From positions 2,795,546-2,859,545 of the forward strand of contig CATNEN010000032.1 of assembly GCA_950097015.1 (NCBI GenBank): a stretch of 64,000 nt of DNA, read 5' to 3'. The notes beneath the pieces were generated by a model. The model was not told the DNA's origin. It saw only the letters and a list, made by a program, of their open reading frames with translations, and ran no database searches. The position numbers and the translations under genes were made by a program. Source of the DNA: Macrostomum hystrix (Eukaryota > Platyhelminthes > Macrostomidae). This document shows positions 55,099 to 64,000 of the stretch, piece after piece; positions within the stretch are counted from its first letter, which is position 1, and each line of letters opens with the position of its first letter.

Positions 55099-58000
55099 GA
55101 CCTACGAGTATAGATAACTGTAAAGAAGCTCTAAGATTTTTGCTCCATCATAGACTATCCTTTTTCCTGCCTGCCCAACTGCACCGGCCGAAACCTTCCT
55201 TGCCATACATTAAATGCCCAGTGCCTCGTCATTCATTGTCCGCTACTATCGTGGGCTCCGCTCATTGTGAAGTGGCGTGCCGGGCTTCCTTCCAAGACTG
55301 GCCCCGCCCCATGTCTGTGTTGGCTTCTAATTCTCTTGCTATATTTCTTTTACTGAGCCAAGAGAGGCAGCCTGATTCCGCTGACTGTTGATGAACTGCG
55401 CATTAACACAGATACGGACTTTTTTGCCCCGAATCAATGCGTTTTGTCGCACAACCAGAGGCAGAAAATATAGAGACGCGTGAGAGAAATGCCAAAATCT
55501 GCACACGCACACACAAACACTGGGTGCAGATGTTGCTTGTAGGAAATAGGGCAGACAGTCTCTTGGACAGGATTTTCTGTGAGTCCAAAATTGTGAGGCT
55601 TTTTTCTCTCGATTCTCTTCACCGCAAGGGGTTAATTCATGAAGACTCTTTTGCGTCTTTCTTCTTTTTGTCTGGCGAAACCGTGGGAAAGGCAGATGGA
55701 CAGTTTTAAGCGTGCCTTGACTAAATGCTGGAGTTTTTTAAGAAAATCAATGCTAGATTATTTCCCTCTTGTCTCTCTTCTGTCAGTTTCCCTTTTCACG
55801 CCTGCTGCGACCTGCTTCGCCCCTGAGCTTATCTAAGCCCACTTGGATGGCCTCTCCATGGTTCTCTGTTCGGCAGCAAACAGCAAAAAAATTAGTTTTT
55901 TAAAGACGCCAACAGAGATAGCTCCCTTCACAGAGCCAGGGTTGTGGACCAATTACTGTGTCCGAAATGCGGGACAAGTGGCCTTCTTAACCCGGCTCCC
56001 ACTTGCGCTCTGCCGCTCTTCCCCGTCCCGGCCGATGCGTGGACAGGCGGGAGGTCTGGCTTGCTCCTGAGCTTCACATGGACGGGTTGAGGGAAATCCG
56101 TTGCGAAGCTTGATCCCTGGCTGATCGCCTGCTGCTGCATCTAGCTACTCTTATATCATACACACAGTCTACAGCCACAAGGAGAGAACTAGAAAGGTCT
56201 CTGATTCGCATCCAACCACCCTCCTAGTGGCACGACGAATTTTTCTATATAAGAAGCGGTTTCCGCTTTCTGTGCCGCCCCACCTAGCCGCGGCCTCTCT
56301 GAGACCTCTCCATCACAGCCTGACCCGCCCTGTTCCTGTCCCGCAGCAAAAACCACCTCCATCCAAGCCCCCACCTACTCCTCGTACCCTCGTATCCTTT
56401 GGCTCCTCTGGGTCGCTCCATAGCCCTCCAACTACAGCTGTGCCTTTACCTTGCCTTCCACTTCTGCCTCTCTGACCACCCTGCACAGCACAATGACAGA
56501 TGCGACGGCATTTATTGCCACTCGTTCCTCCCTCATCTCTCTCAATGCTCACTGGGCCCACTGAGAAAGGCCAGATTGTGTTCGCAGATTGCTGCTTCGT
56601 TATTTTGGGAATCTGTTTTCTCTCTAAAAACCAATCCCCACCCCCACTGTTCTCGACACATCCGGCCGGTACAGAAGAGCAGATTTAGAAAATCTCTGAA
56701 ACCAATCGGAAACTGTGAAATCAATTTGAACTGAAGTACGAGCTCGTACTATCGTATAGCCATATTATCGTTAACACTATGATTTAACAGTGTTAACACT
56801 CGCAAAATTATCGCAAAATTAAGTTTTGTTTAATTCACACTTCAAGTTATAATTAAATTCGATATTGAAATGTAGAGTAAAAACTAGCTTGACTACATAG
56901 TGTTTGCCTTTGTTGATTGCAAAATTATATATTTGATTTTGTTATTGTTTTAGCAGTTTAAAACGTACTGCGAATGGCGTCTAGATTACTAAACACCTGA
57001 ACTGAAAGCATAGATTAACAAACGATACCAAAGCTTAGTATTTGTTCGACTAATTCTACGAGGCAGACTTTGTGCCTACAAAACAGGATTGGTCCAGTTT
57101 TCTCTTGAGCATCAATATATGACCTGTATGTAGTTTTCCGCTCTGATGGATAGGTAGTCTAGAATCTTGCCTGTGCTCAATACGGTTGAAGTTGCTTGAG
57201 CCAATGGGCACTGAGATAAAAAAAACTTTGGACGATGATAGTCACGTATTTCGTAGCCGATTTTTCTAAGAATCTTTCTGCTCTATATTTAACGATTAAA
57301 ATTATTCGAAATAGGTGCTCTGGCACTATATGACATCTGAAGGTTTTCTGAACAGCCAATAGCTTAAACTATAGTTTTTATATAAAATAGTGGCTTTGGT
57401 TACCCCTTTACTTATCTTAGTTTTAAGACTTGCACTTTTACGATCCTTCAATTAAGCTAGTAGAGCCGATGAGCTCGGCTTAAGCCACAGCTGTGCAGAA
57501 GCAGGCAATTAATTAAATTGAGTGATGCATAGAATCAAAACTTAGGGTCGCTGCTGGTCTCTGTGGCCGTGATTTTAATTTTCGCTTTCGCTTTATGAAT
57601 CGTAGTAACTAAATAACTGGCTTATGCTTAACTACTGACTTGATTGGTCAGCTAAATTATAGGCCTAGTTGTGAGCTAGACTCCGTAGCCTAAACACTAT
57701 CAAGTTGGAATAGGCTTTTTACCTTTAGATTGTTCTATATTCTATAGAATTTTTTTTTCTAAACCCTATCGACAGAGTAACCCAGGCTAGGCCTCGGATT
57801 GATGCATAAGTAATGGTTTAGGTGAATTAATTTGCAACAGTAGCCTCAATGCCCACGGTTCATATAGGAACAATAGACTAGGTCCACAAGCTTGTATCAA
57901 CTATTCCGTGTTGTCGGCCTTTGGCCCAGATGTCGCTTCGCTGAGCATCGCTGTATCGCCCATAACAGTCTAATTTGGAATGGAAAAGCCAATGATTGCG

Positions 58001-59390
58001 GATTGACTGTCTGGCCCGCTACCAATCTTGCTTGCAGTCAACTCATAAATCACTATTCCTATCTCTGATGTACTCACATTGGCCAGCATTGAATAAATAT
58101 TTCAGTAGCCTTCAGTTATAGCTTTCGACTATAGTTAGCGTAGGCAGCAGATTGCACACCTATTTGGCTGATTAACTAATCCCTGGCTAGTGACTCCACT
58201 CTTCCAGAGGCTTAATCTCACATTCCCGTTGATTCTCATTGCTGATAGATTGCTATAAAGCATTTTATTTCTGTTTTCTTACTGAGGCCGCCACGAGAAA
58301 CTAGACATTGTTAGATGCTGTAGGTAGGTCATTTTAGCTGGTTAATGCCCCTTTGTAGTAAAAAGTACTTTCAAAACTCTTCATGTGAGCTCAACAACTA
58401 CAAGCCAATCGTGTATTGTATGTAAAATGATTATGGCAAGGTTTTGACTTTTAACAATCTTTCACAACAGATACTTCTGAAAAACCAAAAGTACTGTATA
58501 GGCCTAGGGCTTTAGACCAGAGCGGCTTGCGTGTATAATTTTTATTAATTCTTTGTTTTAGTAAGCATAGATTCAGTGTAAATACAAGCGTGGTACCGGT
58601 TGTCAGACTACGTCCTCTCCGTTGCTTTTTTCAAGTCTGTTTTGGTTTCTGTTTCCTCACCACACAGCCTTAATCATATTTTTACGTTATATATATTACA
58701 ATTAACGGAGTACACGAGTAATGCAAAAATCGATGATCCTGGTCTTCCTTCGTGTCTGTCTTCCTAGCTACTCCTCTCTCCCTTGCTTCCATCCTTGTTT
58801 TCGGAAGCTGCGCAAACTTACCCAAACCAGTCCCGACTGTAGCGCTTCGCTCGCTCGCTTCCTCCCATTGAGCTTGCGCATGACTATTTGATGTTAATTC
58901 ATCGATGTTTGTGTTGCCGTCCTTTTTTTATCTTCTCTGTTCGCGCATGCCGGAAAGCACGAAAGTCAATCAAATCTTGCCGGCCTCCCTCCCCCCCCAC
59001 AATCTCCAGGCTCTGTCTTGCCAAAACTGAAACTGCAAAGCCAGGAACGAGACGGTGGGAGAATTCACGGGTGACGGACGGGTGAGGGAAACGGGTCCGC
59101 GGGATTAGGAAATTGAGTTTCTACTGTTCACAAACTCGGCCTGCCTCCGCCTCCTTTCCCTTTCCAGGCCCATGATAATGCAGCATTCACGCGCACATGC
59201 GTACGCAAACAAACCCCTGGTTTTCACTTTCTCTTTTTTCTGTGGGCTCGAAGCTGTGGGTCTCCTAGTCTTTTTTCTCGCCTATCCCTTCCGCTCCACT
59301 CATTTTCCAGGCGACTGAGCAAATAAGACTTCTAAACGGTCACTGAGTCTTTCTTTTATCCCTATATAATATCCCTCTTCTACGCGCCAC
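55099..59390. other. Intergenic stretch, nothing recognised
   Basis: Begins with the 3' flank of the MyTH4-FERM gene. Many open frames of 60-111 codons exist (for example 56399-56734 plus) without domains; pyrimidine-rich GC islands near 55830-56700 and 58730-59330 are not clearly coding. The upstream exon(s) of the MTFR-like gene may lie here or further right but were not identified. Confidence 0.35.
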
Positions 59391-59395
59391 TCTCG

Positions 59396-59557
59396 ATGTC
59401 CGCTTCCTCCGGCATATTCGCAGACAGGCATCCAAGAAAGATGATGAAGTCTTGCGGATTAGACGGAAAGCTTGAGGATTTGAAGCTGAAATATGAGAGT
59501 TATTATGACCTCCTGGTTCAGTTTCAGGATTTTGCCGTCTTATTTGACCCGTATTGA
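59396..59557 (+). CDS. Small open reading frame, 53 codons, with an upstream TATA-like box
   Basis: ATG at 59396, TGA at 59555-59557. The encoded peptide is charged with an amphipathic stretch (LEDLKLKYESYYDLLVQFQD). TATATAAT lies at 59363-59370, about 30 bp upstream of the ATG, and the 5' region is pyrimidine-rich. There is no recognised similarity. It could be a real small protein, a first exon, or chance. Confidence 0.2.
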   Translation: MSASSGIFADRHPRKMMKSCGLDGKLEDLKLKYESYYDLLVQFQDFAVLFDPY

Positions 59558-59559
59558 TT

Positions 59560-62500
59560 GATATTAGGGCTGCAGTGAGTTGTGCATTGATTAAAGGGCT
59601 TTCGTGAGCGTGTGTTGCTCCTAGTTCTACTGGCTCTCTTTGGGATAAATTTATCGAAAGCAGACGTACTTATTTGCTGATGTTTTTGCAGTAAAAGTTA
59701 CTTATAAATCAACACAATCTAGCCAGTGGATTTACATCGCTGCCTTTTTGGCTCTCGGGTAATAGCAAAACCAAACTGAAGAACAGGAGATAAGACAAGA
59801 ACGGCTATTGTCGTCTTCAGCTTTTCGTCGACAATAGCAAATATATCATTGATGCTTGTTGTAGTAGGAAGTACAGCGAGAAAAAAATTGCAATGTGTCT
59901 GGCAGAACTTATGACTACATGCGCGCTAGCGAAGCGAAGCTGAGACCAGCTAGCCAGCCAACTTGAGCACTTAATGTTGCGTGTTCTGTAAGTCTGTCAG
60001 GCAATCATGCGTTCTTGGACCACAGAATTGGGAATAGAGCTGCGGACGGTGCTTCGATTAGGCAGGATTGCAAGCAAAGGCCGGGAATAGTATGGAAAAT
60101 TGGGGTAGAAAAAAGCAAACTCGGCTCTTGCTGCTGCTGCTTAATTTGTGCGCACGGAGCGGTCTCGGTCTCTGTTGGCCCGCTGCCGCCGGCGAAAAAA
60201 GCTGAGCGAAAGACAGAATGAGAGGCTGAGGTTTTTGGCTGGCCTCTTGTTGGCTGATGGGGCTCGAGGCTACATACGGCCTGCTAAGGCGGGTTCCTCT
60301 CAGATGCCTGCAGCATCTTTCTCTGTCTGAGCGTTCTGTTCTTTCTGAGAATCGACCCGCATCACAGCGAGGGAAAAGGGAGTTGGCAAAGAAAAGGTTT
60401 GATGGCTTTCTTTTCCGTTCCCTCTGGACACACTGCCCTTCGGAACTTCCCTCCTCCCCCTGGCTGTTTGGTCCGGTCGGACAAAACGCATAGGCAGGTG
60501 GTGTGTGGACAAGAAATAATAATTCTCATCTGGACTTACCTGGAATTTTTTCTCTCCTCTTTCTCTATTGCTCTCGCTCTGTAAACTATAAGAAAATTGA
60601 CGGATGTCGGCAAGTTGAGTTGGTGCGCAAAATTGTGCTCATCGATCAAGGACTTTCTATCGCCTTTCTTCAACGCCTCATCAATATGGTGTTATAATTG
60701 TAGTATTAGTATGTTTTTTGATCTCTGATATGCCATTTTCGGGCAGTGTCTATTACTTCTGAAGTATCTGAATGCGCGAACACGATGATTTTTCCAGCCA
60801 AATACTCGAATTAACTATCTTCGCTCGCTTTTCGCCTACAGAAATAATGCCGGTTAGGGGGACAAAGAATAAATCGAATCAACAATTGGCTACTTCTATA
60901 TATATATATATACATATATATCGTGTGTGTGTGTGTGTGTGTGACAGGTACACCTGTCTAGATTAATTCGTATGGATGGTGTGAAGGCTGAAAATATTGT
61001 TATCCACCTTTGAGTATGGTAAGTCGCAGATACTTCCCAGTGTACTTTACACAAAAATACCACACAGAGGCAATATGTGCAATTCGGTAACACTTTTCAC
61101 TCTTTGAACCCAAACGGTCCATCTATTTTTACGGCTGTGTCCGTCAAAGGAACAAAACGCAGCATTGGCATGACAGGATTAGTTAATAGATATGTTAGAC
61201 ATCCAGGGATCTTGTAGTTCAATTGTTTAAGCTTTGGAATTTTGACCGAGACTTTAAGGAGTTCGAAGCTCAGCCCAAGGAAAAGAATTATCTTTTTTGA
61301 GCGACACTTTTTACCTTTTGCTTCATTTTTGCCACCTGCAAAATTGGTTCTGACTGGGTCAAGACAGCAGATACAGTGCTGAGTTACTGCTATAGAGACT
61401 TCAGTGTTTCGCCGTATGGCTTTTATATGCGATGTATTTTAGGGTGTCCAAGCGGTGTACGAGTAGTGTTGCACTTTCACTGACGTCCAATGTTCGAAAT
61501 CTGCTTGCAATGATTAGAAGTGTCTAATTATTAATCAGGCATGTGTGTGCCCCTTGCAATTTAAAACGAGCCCTTCAATTGACACGTTCTGTCAAATAAT
61601 GAAGCCCTAACATAGCTTAGTTGCCTACACAGAAGTGAAAATTAAAGACAGTATTAGTTTTCTTTCCCGCCCTTAAATCCGTCAGTCAGTCGCTAAATCG
61701 AAATTTTGTCTTTTAGATTGCGGCTCGAGTTACTTTAGGAAATTGACTAGCATAAGAAGCTTCCATCGATGAGAACAGCTAGTGGGACTTAGGCGGGGGT
61801 CACTTGAGATCCTCAATTTCATTGGATTTCTCTGCGGACAGAAAGAGAATCTGCTCCAGTAGAAAAAATTGAGAAAAGCTTTTCCTCCTTGTAATCTAGC
61901 AAATTTTTAGGCCAATCGATCATTGCCTACGTGGGATCAGTTTCAACTTAAGCGGATTAGTATTTACACTGAGCTACATGCCGCTCATGTAAATCTTAGA
62001 CTTGGTCTGCTCGTTCTGTCCTTTATTGGCTCAGAATGTGCGACTCATGCCATCCTGTCTATTTAAAAGTTTTTCTAATCAACTCAGCCTTCTGGGAGAT
62101 AATCATAGACTTGAATTTTGTTTTAAATTTAATTATAAAAAATTATTATAGTTTCTAAATTTACCACTGAGTCTATCTATAATTTCTGCGTATTAGTCCT
62201 TTTTAAGTAATACTTTCTATTTATAAATATGAAATCCTTATAATAACAATACCTTTGATATAGATACATACAATAAATCAAAAGGCCTCCAAAAGTCCAG
62301 ATACACAATCATTCGATAATTATATAAATACGTAAAATAATTTACAGTCACATAAGCATACTGTCAGTTAGATTGTGAGACAGACACAAGCAGATAAGCA
62401 TTCTGGCAGTTAGATAAGCATGTTGCCATGCTGATTAGCATCACACAGGTAGATTAGGTACGCAAAGGTAGACAAGTCAGGCCGCGCATATCGAGTCGTT

Positions 62501-62569
62501 GCTATCTGCAGCATGTTTAAATAAAGCTACTTAAAAAACGGTTTCAATACGAAACTGTTCACTATTGCA
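59560..62569. other. Intergenic or intronic stretch before the MTFR-like exon
   Basis: No exon could be assigned. It contains a TA then GT dinucleotide microsatellite (60895-60942). If the MTFR-like gene has an upstream first exon it must lie here or further left. Confidence 0.4.
60895..60942. repeat. Compound (TA)n-(GT)n microsatellite
   Basis: A run of TATATATATATACATATATA followed by a GT run of about 10 units. Confidence 0.95.
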
Positions 62570-62570
62570 G

Positions 62571-63836
62571 CTGCTCCAAGCTGCCTTGGCGCTGTGGCAG
62601 CAGCCGTCGCTGCCGGATCGTCTAGCCAAGACCGGCCTGCTTGCAAGCCGTCTGGCCGCTGTGGCCGCAGCTCTACGGCTGCTGCAGCTGCTGATCGTTG
62701 AGCCACTGCCCGCGCTGCGGAGCCGCTTGGCCCCTACGCAGCTACTCAGTAACTGGAGGCGCCGCGCCTTCCGTGCCTTAGCCGGCCTCGCGCCGGTCTG
62801 TCGCACGCCGGAATCGGCCGGACGGCTGCGCCTCATGCCGGAGCTGCTGGAGCCGCAGCAGACGGTGACAAACGACGCCGACGGAGAATACATTGACAGG
62901 GACGACGAAGAGCGACAGCGGCAGGTGGCGGTCATGTTTGACGAAGAGGGCCGCCTGTTTCCTGAGGACGATGACGACGGCCTTGGCGCCTCGGTCCTCG
63001 GCGACGAGGCCGGCTGCTTCGGCTTCAGCTCATCTGCTGACGAAGCCGACGATGCGGAGGAGCTGGCTGAAGAGCCGGCCTGGCTGGAGCTGCAGGAGCC
63101 GAACCGCATGGTCCGCCTGCCTGATCCCTACCAGCTGTGCTATGGCCTGAGCCCCGGCCAGCAGCGCCAGCCGGTGCTGAACTACCACGGCGGCTTCTCC
63201 TTCGCTGTGGACGATGAAGGCGACGGACTGGTCGCGTTTCACTGCGACGCGTCCACGCCGGAGCCAAGAACTGCGTCTGCGGCGGCCGATCCGGCCGCGC
63301 TGGAAAAACTGCAGCGCCTTGAGAGCGAACTAGCCGCCCTCCGAGAGCAAGTAGCCCGCCTGGTGTCCGCTCAGGAAACCGCGGCCAAGCAGCCGCCTCC
63401 GCCGCCGCCTCCGCCTCCGACGCGTGCGCCGCCTCCGCCTGCGCCGCCGCCGCCACCGCCACCACCGCCTCCGACGCCATTGATTCTGCCACGGCGTGGT
63501 CGGGCGGCGGCCGACTCACCCTCCAGCCTGCAGCAGCCAGCAGCGTCAATGCCAATCGATATGGGCGCCCTTCTAGCTGATATCGGCAAAGTTAGACTGC
63601 GGCCAACCAGACTGAACAAGTCTCCAGGCGGCACGCCCCTGAAGCCGAAGTTCGGCGACCAGCCGGGACAGCGGCAGCGCCAGCCGCCGCCGGCCAGCGA
63701 TCCCGCAGCCATCATCGCCGCCGCGCTTCGACGCAAATTCAAAAACGTTGCCTCTCCGCCGCCACAGTCGGCGTCTTCGAGCGCGATGAAGCTCATTGAG
63801 TCAAATGACAAGGAAAATGGGGAGTCATTTGCTTGA
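62571..63836 (+). CDS. Mitochondrial fission regulator (MTFR1/MTFR2-like), last exon
   Basis: The open frame begins at the splice acceptor ACTGTTCACTATTGCAG (ending 62570). An in-frame stop (62532) and the lack of a nearby ATG show an upstream exon holds the start. About 421 residues are present, ending at TGA 63834-63836. MTFR proteins act at mitochondria and influence fission and respiration. Seen: a Leu/Ala/Arg-rich N-terminal region; an acidic region; a coiled coil (LEKLQRLESELAALREQVAR, about residues 247-266); a proline run (about 278-302); the conserved C-terminal MGALLADIGKVRLRP, KSPGGTP and DPAAIIAAALRRKFKN motifs typical of MTFR. Very GC-rich. The poly-proline segment and acidic region could bind actin regulators, by analogy only. 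Confidence 0.8.
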   Translation: MLQAALALWQQPSLPDRLAKTGLLASRLAAVAAALRLLQLLIVEPLPALRSRLAPTQLLSNWRRRAFRALAGLAPVCRTPESAGRLRLMPELLEPQQTVTNDADGEYIDRDDEERQRQVAVMFDEEGRLFPEDDDDGLGASVLGDEAGCFGFSSSADEADDAEELAEEPAWLELQEPNRMVRLPDPYQLCYGLSPGQQRQPVLNYHGGFSFAVDDEGDGLVAFHCDASTPEPRTASAAADPAALEKLQRLESELAALREQVARLVSAQETAAKQPPPPPPPPPTRAPPPPAPPPPPPPPPPTPLILPRRGRAAADSPSSLQQPAASMPIDMGALLADIGKVRLRPTRLNKSPGGTPLKPKFGDQPGQRQRQPPPASDPAAIIAAALRRKFKNVASPPPQSASSSAMKLIESNDKENGESFA

Positions 63837-63916
63837 CGCATTTTCTCATTGATTTTTTAGCTTTTTTGGGCTTCTAATTTATTTCTGTTCAGTTTTCATT
63901 TTTGTCATTCTCATCT

Positions 63917-64000
63917 TCTCATCTGGTCGGTCATTACCCTCGCTTCTCATCTGGTCGGTCATTACCCTCGCTTCTCATCTGGTCGGTCATTACCCTCTCT
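63917..64000. repeat. 28-bp tandem repeat, three copies, open at the window end
   Basis: Unit TCTCATCTGGTCGGTCATTA followed by CCCTCGCT; exactly 84 bp are in the window and the array may continue beyond it. It starts 80 bp after the MTFR-like stop codon, so it lies in the 3' UTR or just past it. Confidence 0.95.

Noticed and set aside
62565-62570. TTG as the start codon of the MTFR-like protein
   Set aside because: The sequence there is a normal splice acceptor ending in CAG and an animal gene would use ATG; the true start is in an upstream exon.

Overview
The window is from a metazoan nuclear genome. It has spliced animal genes (a two-pore-domain K+ channel, an SLC1 glutamate-transporter-like carrier, two ENTPD5/6-like nucleotidases, a MyTH4-FERM protein and a MTFR-like mitochondrial fission regulator). 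Coding exons are GC-rich, and the DNA between them is AT-rich and crowded with transposable elements. The mix of Ty3/Gypsy, BEL/Pao, mariner and Helitron sequence, heavy tandem repetition and compact exons suggests an invertebrate. A free-living flatworm such as Macrostomum is plausible, but this is an inference and the sequence does not prove it.

Layout. 1-9.8 kb: a short tandem repeat, then the K2P channel gene on the minus strand (four exons, 8350 to 1843). 9.8-18.6 kb: the SLC1 gene on the plus strand (nine exons, 9856 to 18524), head-to-head with the K2P gene. Its 6-kb fifth intron holds a 51-bp minisatellite split by a nearly intact, young Gypsy element on the minus strand (11691-16785). 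That element has two LTRs, a 4-bp target duplication and a clear -1 frameshift signal between gag and pol. 21.3-23.8 kb: ENTPD copy 1. 23.9-30.7 kb: a frameshifted BEL/Pao element. 30.7-37.2 kb: a degenerate ~20-bp satellite, a broken Helitron fragment, an inverted composite repeat carrying a mariner insertion, a second BEL/Pao fragment and more satellite. 37.2-39.4 kb: ENTPD copy 2, a recent duplicate of copy 1 and its flanks. 39.5-45.3 kb: two direct copies of the composite repeat, a tiny chimeric Gypsy remnant and two abutting minisatellites (10 x 21 bp, 20 x 25 bp). 45.3-53 kb: mostly AT-rich DNA with tRNA-derived SINE-like sequence and a few weak exon candidates. 53.2-55.1 kb: the MyTH4-FERM coding block. 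55.1-62.5 kb: no recognised gene. 62.57-63.84 kb: the MTFR-like exon, then a 28-bp tandem repeat running off the end.

The host genes form no pathway and look like ordinary neighbours. K2P and SLC1 share a 1.5-kb upstream region and are both typical of excitable tissue, which may or may not mean anything. The structures most worth a second look are: the composite repeat (an ~1.7-kb non-coding body always followed by the ~20-bp satellite), present three times in two orientations; the loss of the hydrophobic C-terminal tail in ENTPD copy 2 inside a patch of clustered substitutions; the frameshift cassette of the Gypsy element; and the degenerate substrate-site motifs of the SLC1 protein. Exon boundaries were read by eye from splice sites and reading-frame continuity; no alignment or database search was run.
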